Part shown: piece by piece, positions 16,644-25,872 of the stretch
Layout of the letters: every line of letters starts with the position of its first letter
How positions within the stretch are numbered: position 1 is the first letter of the stretch
NCBI RefSeq assembly: GCF_002897035.1
Contig: NZ_BAUX01000005.1
Span: forward strand, 186,001 to 250,000
Source: Methylopila sp. Yamaguchi
GTDB taxonomy: Bacteria > Pseudomonadota > Alphaproteobacteria > Rhizobiales > Methylopilaceae
Length of the DNA stretch: 64,000 bases
Direction: 5' to 3'
Made by a program: the position numbers and the translations under genes
The notes under the pieces: generated by a model
The model's input: the letters and a program-made list of their open reading frames with translations, nothing else
The model's database searches: none
Told to the model about the DNA's origin: nothing

Positions 16644-17138
16644 TCAGTGCCCCATGTGCGTCTCGGCGCCCTTCGGCTCGCCGGCCGGACGGTAGCCCAC
16701 GGCCTCGACCGCGAACTCGACGTCGACCGGTCCCGCCTTCTCGAACGTCAACGTGGCCTTCAGCTTCTCGCCCTGTTTGAAGGGCTGCTTGAGGCCGACG
16801 AACATGATGTGCTTGCCGCCCGGGGCGAACTCCAGCTTGCCGCCGGCGGGCGCCTCGGCCCCGTTCGCGAGCGGACGCATCTTGGCCACGCCCTCTTCGG
16901 TGAGGCTCTCGTGCAGTTCGGTCTTGTCCGCGAAGCTTGCGGCGACGGAAACGAGGCGGTCGGCCTCCTTGCCGGTGTTGGTCACGACCAGGAAACCGCC
17001 GCCGACCTTGGCGCCCGGCGCCGTGGCGCGGACCCAGGGGTGGGCGATTTCCAGCGCGCCGGCCTTGTACTCGTGGGCGGACGCGGCGGCGGCCATGAGG
17101 CCGAGGGCGGCGACGGCGCCGATGATGGTGCGGATCAT
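16644..17138 (-). CDS. Periplasmic copper chaperone PCu(A)C
   Basis: Binds Cu(I) in the periplasm and delivers it to the CuA centre of cytochrome c oxidase or to other copper sites. The 164-residue protein has a Sec signal (MIRTIIGAVAALGLMAAAASA) and a mature domain beginning AGALEIAHPWVRATAPGAKVGGGF. The copper ligands fit the H(M)x10Mx21HxM pattern: His of TELHES, Met of AKMRPL, His and Met of GGKHIMFVGLK. A C-terminal ETHMGH adds a possible extra metal site. The DUF2946-like gene lies 62 bases upstream on the same strand, suggesting a small copper-handling operon. Confidence 0.88.
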   Translation of the reverse strand: MIRTIIGAVAALGLMAAAASAHEYKAGALEIAHPWVRATAPGAKVGGGFLVVTNTGKEADRLVSVAASFADKTELHESLTEEGVAKMRPLANGAEAPAGGKLEFAPGGKHIMFVGLKQPFKQGEKLKATLTFEKAGPVDVEFAVEAVGYRPAGEPKGAETHMGH

Positions 17139-17200
17139 GATCTCGTGCTCCGGGCGGAGGGGCCTGACGCCTCGGCTCCGCGGGATGAAAGGGGTTTTGC

Positions 17201-17566
17201 TCAGGCGGGACGCGGCGACGCCGGCGGCCCGCGGGCCAAGCCCATCCGCCGCGTCGCGCCGGAAAGCAGACCCGCCGCTATGATCTTGGAGCCGCCCATA
17301 CGCGTGATCGCCAGCGCGCCCACGGCGGGCGACGCGGCCTCGAGGACGGCGGCGAGCGGAAGACGGCAAAGATCGTCGCAGGCGCACAGCGCCCCCGGAG
17401 CCTCGGTCGGCGCAGGGGCCGCTCCGCAAAGCGCGGTCAGGCCGTCGACGCTCGCCATCCGCCCGGCGTGGGCGCTGGCCGCGGCCGACGCCACGACGCC
17501 CTCGACCGCCAGCAGATAGGCGGCGACGAGCGCGAGCGCGCGGAAGAGGCGGCTGACCCGGATCAT
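17201..17566 (-). CDS. DUF2946-like exported protein beside the copper chaperone
   Basis: A 121-residue protein with an N-terminal hydrophobic segment (LFRALALVAAYLLAVEGVVAS) followed by a small Cys-bearing region, ALCGAAPAP...GALCACDDLCRLP, and a conserved-looking end RMGLARGPPAS. The layout (signal, Cys cluster, terminal ARGPP) resembles DUF2946-type proteins often found next to copper transport genes. The four cysteines within about 20 residues could bind copper. Its stop is 62 bases before the PCu(A)C start on the same strand. tilS ends 9 bases upstream, so it could also be read from the tol-tilS unit. The family match is by pattern only. Confidence 0.6.
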   Translation of the reverse strand: MIRVSRLFRALALVAAYLLAVEGVVASAAASAHAGRMASVDGLTALCGAAPAPTEAPGALCACDDLCRLPLAAVLEAASPAVGALAITRMGGSKIIAAGLLSGATRRMGLARGPPASPRPA

Positions 17567-17575
17567 GCGTCAGTC

Positions 17576-18601
17576 TTAGCGGCGCTTCGCCTGCGGCGCC
17601 ACGTCCCTGCGAGGCGGCGCCGCCGTGACGACGATCGGGCCGTCCGCGCTCCAGGCCACCCGCGCGCCGGCGAGGGTCGCGGCCCCGGAGGCGGTCGCAA
17701 GCGTCCGCTCGAACAGGCGCTCGAGCCGGTCGAGCCGGACGCGGGTCTTTCCCAGCGCGGCCACCGCGCGGCCAAGCAGTCTGAGGCGGATCTCGGCGGG
17801 CAAAGCCGCCGCCTCGGGAGCGATCGCCGCGCGGCCGGGGGCGAGACTGAGATGGGCCTCCGCCGCCTGGCGCTCGGCCGCCAAGAGCGCGTCCTCGGCG
17901 CGGGCGGCGCGGCGGGCGAAGACGCCGAGGCGCTCCGCCGTCAGGCCCTCGTCCTCCAGAACCGCGCGGCCGGCGCGCAGGCGAGCGCGGCAGAAGGCGG
18001 GGTCCGCGTTCATGGCGTCCTCGGACCAGCCCCAGCCGCGCGCCCGCAGCGTCGCGACCAGCCGGGCCTTGGGCACGCCGAGCAGCGGCCGCAGATGGAC
18101 CAGCCGCCCCCTCAAGCTCTTGAGCCGCATGGCCGCGAGCCCGGCCGGCCCGCTGCCGGCGGCGAGCCGCATCAGCACCGTCTCGGCCTGGTCGTCGAGC
18201 GTGTGGGCGGTGGCGAGAGCCTCGGCGCCGATCGCGACGGCGTGCGCGGCGAGCGCGGCGTAGCGGGCGTCCCGCGCCGCCTCCTCGATCCGCGCGCCGG
18301 GGCGAGGCAAAGGCGCCTCGAGCCGGGCGTGCGGCAGGCCGAGCGAGGCGGCGGTCCGGGCGACGGCCGCAGCTTCGGCGGCGGATTCGGGACGAAGAGA
18401 GTGGTCGACGGTGGCGACGGACAGCCGGGTCCCGCTCCGCCTCGCGGCCCAGTCCGCCGCGAGCGCGAGCAACGCCATCGAGTCCGCGCCGCCGGACACC
18501 GCGATCAACACGAGGTTAACACCGGCGAACGCAGGGGTTAACACTGCCTCGATCTCGCCCGCGCCAAGAGGCGCGGCTTCGCCGCAGCGGCCGTCGAGCA
18601 C
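17576..18601 (-). CDS. tilS: tRNA(Ile)-lysidine synthetase TilS
   Basis: Converts C34 of the CAU-anticodon isoleucine tRNA to lysidine, so that it reads AUA. The N-terminal PP-loop ATPase motif is AVSGGADSMALLALAADWA near residue 36, followed by ATVDHSLRPESA and the ATAHTLDDQAETVLMRLAAGSG motif, both diagnostic of TilS. The C-terminal part is degenerate and Ala/Arg-rich, as in other high-GC alphaproteobacteria; 341 residues is a usual short-form length. It follows cpoB on the same strand, the conserved position in Rhizobiales; ftsH, normally the next gene, is missing here. Confidence 0.93.
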   Translation of the reverse strand: MLDGRCGEAAPLGAGEIEAVLTPAFAGVNLVLIAVSGGADSMALLALAADWAARRSGTRLSVATVDHSLRPESAAEAAAVARTAASLGLPHARLEAPLPRPGARIEEAARDARYAALAAHAVAIGAEALATAHTLDDQAETVLMRLAAGSGPAGLAAMRLKSLRGRLVHLRPLLGVPKARLVATLRARGWGWSEDAMNADPAFCRARLRAGRAVLEDEGLTAERLGVFARRAARAEDALLAAERQAAEAHLSLAPGRAAIAPEAAALPAEIRLRLLGRAVAALGKTRVRLDRLERLFERTLATASGAATLAGARVAWSADGPIVVTAAPPRRDVAPQAKRR

Positions 18602-18685
18602 GAAAATCGTCTCCTCGCGCGTGGTCGGCGCCAGCCTAGGCGCTCGAACGGCGCGGCGTAAGCCCTGCGGCGGGCCCGCTCGAGG

Positions 18686-19753
18686 TCAGCAGGAGATGCG
18701 CTTCAGCTCGCGGTCGGTCTGCGGCTTGATGCGGGCGTACTTCCGGCCGGCCTCGGCGATGGTCGCGCAGGCTTCGTCCTTCTTGCCCATGCCGTTCAGC
18801 GACATCCCAAGCTTCATCATGCTCTCGGGCGCCTTGGCGGACTGCGGCGCGTCGACGTAGATCTTGTAGAAGCTGTCGGCGGCGTCGGTGTACTTCTTGC
18901 GCTGGTAGAGGCTCTCGCCCAGCCAGTACTGCGCTTCGGGGGCGCGCGGGTCCTTGGGATAGGCGCGCAGGAAGTCGCGGAAGGTCGAATCCGCCAGTTC
19001 GTAGTCGCGGCGCTGGATGAAGCCGACCCCCATGTCGAACTGGTCGCGCGGATCGCCGGTGCCGACCGACATGCCGCCGCCGCCGCTCTGAGGGACGGCC
19101 CCGGTCGGGCCGACGGCCGCGCTCTGGCGGGCGCCTGGCGGGCGGATGCTCATCGGCGCGTTCGGGTCGTCGCCGGGACCGCCCTCGTCGATCAGACCGC
19201 CGATGGTGTCGCCGGGACTGCGGGGCGAGCCGAGGTTCGAGGGCGCGGCGCCGGGGCCGGGGCCGGTGGGACGCCCCGCCGGCGGAGCGCCGAGGTCGCC
19301 GACCGTCGCGCCGCCTCCGGCCGCAGGACCGGCGTCGCCCCGCTTGCCGGGCTTCGCGCCGCCGCCCTTGCCGCTCTCGAGGTCCTGAAGTCGGAAGTCG
19401 ACGTCGCCCTGGAAGCGCTTCAGCGCCTCGTCATTGCGCTTGGTCTGGAACTGAATCTCGTCCAGCCGCCCGTTCAGCTGCCGCATCTGGTTCTCGAGCC
19501 GGTCGAGCCGGACCGCGATGTCGGCGAGCGAGGACGACTGCGCCGGCTGCACCGGCGAGGAATAGGCCGGGCGCTCCTCACGCCCGACGCCGAAGAAGGC
19601 GAGCTTGGTCTCGAGACCCTCCACACGGGTCTCCAGCCAGGACGGCGCGGGCTCGGAGCCGGCCTCCATCGCCGCAGCGGCGATGGGCGCGCACGTCAGG
19701 ACAGCGCCGAGCGCCAGGCGTCGGACGAGCGATGAGCGCGCGGCTTTGAACAT
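18686..19753 (-). CDS. cpoB: CpoB/YbgF, Tol-Pal-associated periplasmic protein
   Basis: Periplasmic coordinator of outer-membrane constriction and septal peptidoglycan synthesis. A signal peptide (SLVRRLALGAVLTCAPIAAAA) precedes a coiled-coil segment (LADIAVRLDRLENQMRQLNGRLDEIQFQTK), a long Gly/Pro-rich disordered linker (residues about 110-220) and a C-terminal TPR domain beginning FDMGVGFIQRRDYELADSTFRDFL with KDPRAPEAQYWLGESLYQRKKY. ATG 19753 gives a clean signal peptide; GTG 19792 would add 13 residues. The gene is the last of the tolQRAB-pal-cpoB run. Confidence 0.9.
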   Translation of the reverse strand: MFKAARSSLVRRLALGAVLTCAPIAAAAMEAGSEPAPSWLETRVEGLETKLAFFGVGREERPAYSSPVQPAQSSSLADIAVRLDRLENQMRQLNGRLDEIQFQTKRNDEALKRFQGDVDFRLQDLESGKGGGAKPGKRGDAGPAAGGGATVGDLGAPPAGRPTGPGPGAAPSNLGSPRSPGDTIGGLIDEGGPGDDPNAPMSIRPPGARQSAAVGPTGAVPQSGGGGMSVGTGDPRDQFDMGVGFIQRRDYELADSTFRDFLRAYPKDPRAPEAQYWLGESLYQRKKYTDAADSFYKIYVDAPQSAKAPESMMKLGMSLNGMGKKDEACATIAEAGRKYARIKPQTDRELKRISC

Positions 19754-19876
19754 GGGTGCGACGAATCCGAGCTGATAGAGCAACGATTTCACGCGGTTAA
19801 GCGTCCAGTTCGGCCGAATTAGGGCCGGGTCCGGCGGCGGGCGGCCGAAGCCGCGAGCCGCCGGACCCGAAGTCGA

Positions 19877-20404
19877 TCACATTCCGGCGCCGCCCTGCAG
19901 CACAGTAACCGCGCGGCGGTTCTGCGACCAGCAGGAGATGTCGTCGCACACCGCGACCGGCCGCTCTTTGCCGTAGGACGTGGTGCGGACGCGACCGCCG
20001 CCGACGCCGCGGGCCGAGAGGTAGTCGCGGGTGACCTGAGCGCGCCGCGCGCCAAGCGCGAAGTTGTACTCGCGGGTGCCGCGCTCGTCCGCGTGGCCTT
20101 CGATCAGGATGCCGTAGCGCGGATAGCGCGACAGCCACTGGGCCTGCTTGTCGAGCGTCGAACGCGCGGTGCTGGTGAGCTCCGTCGAGTCGGTCTCGAA
20201 GAAGACGCGGTCGCCGACGTTCACGACGAAGTCCTGCTGGCTGCCGGGAGGGCCGCCGCGGCCGCCGGCGCCGTAGCCGCCCGCCCCGTTCATGCCGTCC
20301 ATGCCGTCGCCGGCGCCCTTTTTCGCGCAGGCTGCCAGAAGCAGCGTCGCGCAGATCGCGGCCGCGAGCTTCCCGCCCTGGCCGATACGCATGGCACGCA
20401 ACAT
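19877..20404 (-). CDS. pal: Peptidoglycan-associated lipoprotein Pal
   Basis: Outer-membrane lipoprotein that ties the envelope to peptidoglycan and partners TolB. The lipobox LLAAC ends the signal peptide at about residue 26; a Gly/Met-rich linker follows, then the OmpA-like domain with RVFFETDSTELTSTAR, YGILIEGHADERGTREYN (the diaminopimelate-binding region) and NRRAVTVL. ATG 20404 with AAGGAG nine bases upstream is preferred over the longer frame. The 175-residue length is normal. tolB lies 372 bases upstream, an unusually wide gap within this operon. Confidence 0.95.
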   Translation of the reverse strand: MLRAMRIGQGGKLAAAICATLLLAACAKKGAGDGMDGMNGAGGYGAGGRGGPPGSQQDFVVNVGDRVFFETDSTELTSTARSTLDKQAQWLSRYPRYGILIEGHADERGTREYNFALGARRAQVTRDYLSARGVGGGRVRTTSYGKERPVAVCDDISCWSQNRRAVTVLQGGAGM

Positions 20405-20776
20405 CCCCGATGACTCCTTATGGCTTTCGGTTGCCGCAACCATAGCCCTCTCCAGTTAACCGAAGGTTCCGTTAGGCTTAAACGTTCGTTACTGGACCCT
20501 GCGCGGCCGATCGTGTCGGCGCGATGGCCGCGTAGGCCGCGGCCGCGTTTTCAGTCCGTCTGAGTCTTTGAAGACACAGGCACCTGCTTGCGCCGCAGGA
20601 GGACGCCTCTCGAAAATTGAGCGGCACTTAGACTCTGAAACCGGCTCTGCCAGCCGTTTGGAGATGCGGCCGAGCGTTCTGCACGGCCGTCACGCTCCGG
20701 ATAAACCGGGGCATGACTGGCGGGAGCACGGGCTTCAGCGCCCCTTCTCCCGCAAAAGGAGAAGGGGACCGTCGCC
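20405..20776 (-). other. Intergenic region between tolB and pal
   Basis: A 372-base stretch without a supported gene. It holds the pal leader (a strong AAGGAG site, and TTAAC/TTAAAC sequences at about 20456-20482), an imperfect inverted repeat around 20687-20715 related to dispersed GTCATGCCCGG-type repeats, and a perfect hairpin at 20741-20767 next to the tolB stop. It suggests that pal and cpoB have their own promoter here. Confidence 0.5.
20741..20767 (-). terminator. Hairpin downstream of tolB
   Basis: Ten-base perfect arms CCCCTTCTCC and GGAGAAGGGG around a seven-base loop, nine bases beyond the tolB stop. There is no T-rich tail, so it may stabilise the tolQRAB transcript end or be one of the CCTTCTCC palindromes common between genes in GC-rich genomes rather than a strong intrinsic terminator. 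Confidence 0.5.
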
Positions 20777-22096
20777 TCAGTTCAGCGGGGGCGACCAGGC
20801 GGGGTCGGAGGCGAAGCCGGGGGTGGGCACGACCTGCTCGTTCCGGCCGGTGACGTCGATCGAGTAGATCTTCGGCCCGCCGCCCTGCTCGCGGAAGAAC
20901 ATCAGCACGCGGCCGTTGGGCGCCCAGGTCGGGCCTTCGTTGTGGAAGCCTTCGGTGAGGATGCGCTCGCCGGAGCCGTCCGGGCGCATCACGCCGATCG
21001 CGAACTTGCCGCCGGACTGCTTGGTGAAGGCGATCAGGTCGCCGCGCGGCGACCAGACCGGGGTCGAGTAGCGGCCCTCGCCGAAGGAGATGCGCTGAGC
21101 GCCGCCGCCGCCGGCGCTCATGACGTAGATCTGCTGATTGCCGCCGCGATCGCTCTCGAACACGATCCGCGCGCCGTCCGGCGAGTAGGACGGCGAGGTG
21201 TCGATCGCGCCGCTGTCGGTCAGCCGCGTCGTGGCGCGCGAGCGGAGGTCCATGGCGTAGAGGTTGGAGTCGCCGCCCTGCTGGAGGCTCATGATCACTT
21301 TCTGCCCGTCGGGAGAGAAGCGCGGCGAGAAGGTCATGCCGGGGAAGTTGCCCACGACCTCGCGCTGGCCGGTCTCGATGTTCAGCAGGTAGACGCGCGG
21401 CTCCGCGCGGCCGAACGCCATGTAGGTGATTTCCTGGCTCGTCGGGCTGAAGCGCGGGGTCAGCACCAACTCGTCGCCGCCGGTGATGTAGCGGGAGTTG
21501 AAGCCGTCCTGGTCCATGATAGCGAGACGCTTGACGCGGCGGTCCTTCGGGCCGCTCTCGTCGACGTAGACGACGCGAGTGTCGAAGTAGCCCTTCTCGC
21601 CCGTCAGCTTCTCATAGACCATGTCGGCGATCAGGTGCGCCACGCGGCGCCAGTTCTTGTCGGTGAAGAACTGCTGGCCGTCGAGCTGGTTGCCCGCGAA
21701 CACGTCCCACAGCCGGAACTCGGTCCGCACGCGGCCGTCGCCCTGCCGCACGACGCGGCCCGTCACCAGCGCCTGGGCGTTGATGATGCGCCAGTCGCCG
21801 AAGCGGGGCGCCGCGTCGGTGTTGGTGATCTTCTCGATGAAAGCCTTGTGGTCGATCGGCGCGAACAGCCCCGAGCGCTTGAGGTCCGCCTCGACGACGC
21901 TCGCGATGTTGCGGGCCATCTCGGCGTCCGCCCCCTGCCCCAGGAACTCGGGGATCGCGATCGGCATGGGCTGAACGTTGCCCTGGTTGATGTCGATGTT
22001 GACCTGCGCGCGCGCGGCCGGGGCCATCGCCGCGAGCCCGATCAGGGTGGCGATGACGGCCAGGGCGCGGAGGAGCTGAGCAAGTGAAAGCGACAT
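20777..22096 (-). CDS. tolB: Tol-Pal system beta-propeller protein TolB
   Basis: Periplasmic protein linking Pal to the TolQRA inner-membrane complex. A Sec signal ([22 protein letters not shown]) is followed by an N-terminal alpha/beta domain (residues about 35-165, [16 protein letters not shown]) and a six-bladed propeller with WD-like repeats such as [46 protein letters not shown] and [14 protein letters not shown]. At 439 residues it is full length. It follows tolA by 153 bases on the same strand. Confidence 0.96.
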   Translation of the reverse strand: MSLSLAQLLRALAVIATLIGLAAMAPAARAQVNIDINQGNVQPMPIAIPEFLGQGADAEMARNIASVVEADLKRSGLFAPIDHKAFIEKITNTDAAPRFGDWRIINAQALVTGRVVRQGDGRVRTEFRLWDVFAGNQLDGQQFFTDKNWRRVAHLIADMVYEKLTGEKGYFDTRVVYVDESGPKDRRVKRLAIMDQDGFNSRYITGGDELVLTPRFSPTSQEITYMAFGRAEPRVYLLNIETGQREVVGNFPGMTFSPRFSPDGQKVIMSLQQGGDSNLYAMDLRSRATTRLTDSGAIDTSPSYSPDGARIVFESDRGGNQQIYVMSAGGGGAQRISFGEGRYSTPVWSPRGDLIAFTKQSGGKFAIGVMRPDGSGERILTEGFHNEGPTWAPNGRVLMFFREQGGGPKIYSIDVTGRNEQVVPTPGFASDPAWSPPLN

Positions 22097-22249
22097 GAGG
22101 ACTATCCGTTTCGGGCGGCCGGGGCGGCCGGCGGAGACAGGACGAAGAGGATCGGCGGAGCCGGGGCTACGCGCACGCTCGGGCGGAAGGCGCGCCCCGA
22201 AGGGCGCCGTTCTGAGAAGCGATCAGCTGGGCGAGCGAGACGAAAACGC

Positions 22250-23557
22250 TCATCCGCCGGCCATGTCGCGCGGGTCGAAATTGATCGTGACCTGCTTCCA
22301 GTAGTCGTATCCGGAGGCCGGCAGCTTCAAAGGGGCGCAGCGCTGCACGGCGCGCGTGGCGGCGCTGGCGGCGGCGCGGAACGCCGGATTCGAGGACGAG
22401 TTGACCACCGTCGGCCCGTCGTTGAGCGAGCCGTCGGCGTTCAGCGTGAACTGCACGCGCACCACGAGCGACTCCGAGCCGGACGCGCCGATCGGCGGGC
22501 TCCAGCACTGCATGACCTGTTCGCGCACCGCGTTGTCGATGCCCGTGCGCTCCGACAGCGACAGCTTGCTCGCCGTGCCGCGCGCCGTGCCGGCGGTGGT
22601 CTCCGGCGCCGCGTCGCGCGCGGCGGCGGCCTTCCGGCCGGGATCGCGCACGTCCTTCAGCGCGCTGTCGCTGGAGGAGGCCTTGTTGCCGAGCAGGCTC
22701 GCGATCTTGGCCGGGTCGAACTTGCGCTCGGCGGCCTTGGCGGCTTTTTCGGCCTCCGCCTTCTCCTTCGCGGCCTTCTCGGCCTTGGCGAGTTTTTCGG
22801 CTTCCGCCTTGGCGAGCTTTTCCGCCTCCGCCTTCGCAGCCTTCTCCGCCTCGGCCTTGGCTTTGGCGAGCTTGTCCGCCTTTTCCTTCGCGGCCTTCTC
22901 GGCGGCCGCCTGTTCGGCGGCGGCCTTTTCCTGCGCCGCCTTCTCCTGGGCCGCCTTCTCTGCGGCGGCGGCCTTTTCGGCCGCGGCCTTGGCGCGCAGC
23001 TCGGCCTCGGCGGCCTCCGCCAACTTCTCGGCCTTCTCGGCGGCGGCCTTTTCCTGCGCCGCCTTCTGAGCCGCCTGAGCGGCTTTCTCCTGGGCGGCCT
23101 TGGCCTGAGCGGCCTTGTCGACCTCCGCCTTGGCGGCGGCCTGTTCGGCGGCGGCCTTCTCCTGCGCCGCCTTTTCGGCCTTCTCCGCCTTGGCGGCCTT
23201 CTCCGCCGCGAGCTTCGCGGGGTCCGGCTCCGGCTTGGGCGGCGCCTCGGCTTGCGGCGGCGTGGGCGGCGCCGGCGGCGGGGGCGCCTTCACGTCTTCC
23301 TTGGCGATGGGCGTGTCGTCGTCGACCGGCTCGGACTCGGCCTCCGCGACCTGCTCGGCCTTCTGCTTGGGCGCGTCGACCTTCTTCGAGGTCTTCGAGC
23401 CCTTGGTCATGGCGTCGAATTCCTGCGGGGTCAGAATCTCGACCGGAAGCGCCTCGGTCGGCCCGACGTCGAAGGGCTTCGCGACGCCAAAGTTCCAGAT
23501 CCCCCACGCGAGGACCAGGGCGTGCGCCGCCGAAGAGGTGACGAGGCCGGCACGCAT
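22250..23557 (-). CDS. tolA: TolA cell-envelope integrity protein
   Basis: Inner-membrane protein that spans the periplasm and transmits TolQR energy to Pal. One N-terminal anchor (SSAAHALVLAWGIWNFGV) is followed by a Pro-rich stretch, then a roughly 190-residue Ala/Glu/Lys helix of short repeats (EKAAQEKAAAEQ-like) that forms the long periplasmic rod, and a C-terminal TonB-like domain (GIDNAVREQVMQCWSPP, VVRVQFTLNADGSL, CAPLKLPASGYDYWKQVTINFDP) with two cysteines likely to pair. The repetitive middle leaves long open frames on the other strands, which are not genes. The TonB/TolA C-domain and the operon position make the assignment firm. Confidence 0.92.
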   Translation of the reverse strand: MRAGLVTSSAAHALVLAWGIWNFGVAKPFDVGPTEALPVEILTPQEFDAMTKGSKTSKKVDAPKQKAEQVAEAESEPVDDDTPIAKEDVKAPPPPAPPTPPQAEAPPKPEPDPAKLAAEKAAKAEKAEKAAQEKAAAEQAAAKAEVDKAAQAKAAQEKAAQAAQKAAQEKAAAEKAEKLAEAAEAELRAKAAAEKAAAAEKAAQEKAAQEKAAAEQAAAEKAAKEKADKLAKAKAEAEKAAKAEAEKLAKAEAEKLAKAEKAAKEKAEAEKAAKAAERKFDPAKIASLLGNKASSSDSALKDVRDPGRKAAAARDAAPETTAGTARGTASKLSLSERTGIDNAVREQVMQCWSPPIGASGSESLVVRVQFTLNADGSLNDGPTVVNSSSNPAFRAAASAATRAVQRCAPLKLPASGYDYWKQVTINFDPRDMAGG

Positions 23558-23566
23558 GGCGTCAGA

Positions 23567-24016
23567 TCAGCTCCCCTGCTCCAGCTCGGTGACGAGCGCG
23601 ACCCGGCGGAAGCCCGCCCCGGACAGCGTGCCCATCACCTTCATCACTTGCCCGTAATTCACGTTGCGGTCGCCCCGAACGTAGATCCGCTCCTCATAGC
23701 CGGAGTTCGTGATGGCAATGAGGCGCGGCGCGAGGTCTTCGACCGCGACCGGTGTCTCCTGAAGGAAGACCTCGCCCTTGGTGTTCACGGTGATCGTCAG
23801 CGGCTCCTTCTCCTCGTTCAGAGGATTGGCCGAGGTCTGCGGCAGGTCGATCGGCACCCCGACGGTGAGCAGCGGCGCCGAGACCATGAAGATGATCATC
23901 AGCACCAGCATCACGTCGACCATCGGGGTCACGTTGATCTCGGACATGACGGCGCTGCGCCGGCGGCGTCTCGCCCCGTGCGCGCCGCCTCCGCCGCCGC
24001 CGCCGCTCATGCCCAT
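23567..24016 (-). CDS. tolR: TolR, Tol-Pal energising subunit
   Basis: ExbD/TolR family: a cytoplasmic Gly/His-rich lead, a single transmembrane helix containing the proton-path Asp (EINVTPMVDVMLVLMIIFMVSAPLL, residues about 28-52) and a periplasmic domain (YVRGDRNVNYGQVMKVMGTL). 149 residues is normal. It is nine bases from tolA and 27 from tolQ, so the three are one transcript. Confidence 0.95.
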   Translation of the reverse strand: MGMSGGGGGGGAHGARRRRRSAVMSEINVTPMVDVMLVLMIIFMVSAPLLTVGVPIDLPQTSANPLNEEKEPLTITVNTKGEVFLQETPVAVEDLAPRLIAITNSGYEERIYVRGDRNVNYGQVMKVMGTLSGAGFRRVALVTELEQGS

Positions 24017-24043
24017 GAGATCGCTCCCGCGCGGCTCATCGCG

Positions 24044-24721
<678 letters not shown>

Positions 24722-24980
24722 CGTCCGGTCGTCTCCACGCTCCGGTGTGGCGGGCGTCGCGTTTCGCTGCGCGGGCGGCTCGAAAGAAGCCGGCCGCGCC
24801 GGGGCATCCACGGGACGTCGGGCTCGGAGCGTCCGCGCTAGTCGCGCGCTAATGTGTTGAAACTGCGACCCGGACCCGCTTCCCCACGTCGTTAATGACT
24901 TGTCAGGGTTAATGACGCGTTACCAAACCCGGCTGTGGCGCTTGCGCCGCAGCATCGCGCCGCGCACGAGGTCGTCTCCC

Positions 24981-25718
24981 ATGTTCCGTCCCTTCGTCGC
25001 CGCTCTCCTCGTTGCCCTCCCGGCGATCCCGGCCCGCGCGGCCGACGACGGCCTCGGCGCGGCGACAGTCGCCGTGCAAGCGATCGCGCCCACCTCGGAC
25101 GGGCGCGCGCGGGTCTCGGAATGCACCGGCGCGTTGATCGCGCCCGACCTCGTGCTGACCGCCGGCCATTGCCTGGATGGGATCGCGGCCCCCTCCCAGG
25201 TGGCGGCCTTCGCCTATGAGGGCGACCGGCCGAAGGCCCCGCCGCTGCGCGTCGCGCGGTTCGCGCGGCATCCCGACCATGTCGTCGGCTGGCGCGAGCG
25301 GGCCGGCGATCCCTCCACGCGCCGGAGCGAGATCGCCGCCGATCTCGCTCTGCTGAAGCTCGCGGCGCCGGCGTCCGCGCGGCCGCTCGCGCTCGCGACC
25401 GCCGGCGGACCGTCGCTCACGGCCGGAACCGGCCGCGATGGGCCCGGCGCCGACGCGCGCTCGGGCCGGCTCAAGCTCACGCCGGCGACCGAGGTGCGCT
25501 TCGCGACCGGCGAGGGCCCGCGCATCGCCTTCGCGAGCCTCGCGCGCGCCGCCTGCCGCGGCGACTCCGGCGGGCCCGTAGCGGCGCGCGACGGCGCGGT
25601 CTGGGGCGTGGTCGCGGCGATCCTGAAGGCGCGCGGCGGCTGCGGGGCGCGGATCGTCGTCACTCCGGTGGACCCCGCCTCCGACGGCTTCCGCCGTATG
25701 CGGGCCGCGCTCGACTGA
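24981..25718 (+). CDS. Secreted trypsin-like serine protease (S1), copy 1
   Basis: A 245-residue chymotrypsin-fold protease with a signal peptide ending ARA at about residue 20. The catalytic triad is complete: His63 in VLTAGHC, Asp121 in AADLALLKL and Ser196 in CRGDSGGP. Cysteines before CTGALIA and in AGHC, and in CRGDSGG and GGCGA, could form two disulfides. ATG 24981 was chosen because the upstream part of the open frame has no coding character and the signal peptide starts here. The substrate is unknown. It forms a tandem with a paralogue 154 bases downstream, both opposite to the surrounding tol and ybgC genes. Confidence 0.85.
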   Translation: MFRPFVAALLVALPAIPARAADDGLGAATVAVQAIAPTSDGRARVSECTGALIAPDLVLTAGHCLDGIAAPSQVAAFAYEGDRPKAPPLRVARFARHPDHVVGWRERAGDPSTRRSEIAADLALLKLAAPASARPLALATAGGPSLTAGTGRDGPGADARSGRLKLTPATEVRFATGEGPRIAFASLARAACRGDSGGPVAARDGAVWGVVAAILKARGGCGARIVVTPVDPASDGFRRMRAALD

Positions 25719-25872
25719 GCGCTACATCAGGTTGTCGCCCGACGGACACAGGCGCGGGATCGAAACGCCGGCGCCCCCGGCGTGAACGGACGTTTGGGAT
25801 TCGACGTGCCATGGTGCGCCGAGACCACGACCGCAGACCCGCCCCCGGCGGCGCCGATCCGGATTTTCGTAC

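Noticed and set aside
15010-16695. 561-codon frame antisense to recQ
   Set aside because: Shadow of RecQ codons; no recognisable protein features.
20456-20482. CtrA-binding site upstream of pal
   Set aside because: TTAA elements are present but their spacing (about 18) does not fit TTAA-N7-TTAA.
22167-23507. Gly/Arg-rich 446-codon frame overlapping tolA on the same strand
   Set aside because: It is the shifted reading of TolA's Ala/Glu/Lys repeats; the TolA frame has the membrane anchor and TonB-like C-terminal domain.
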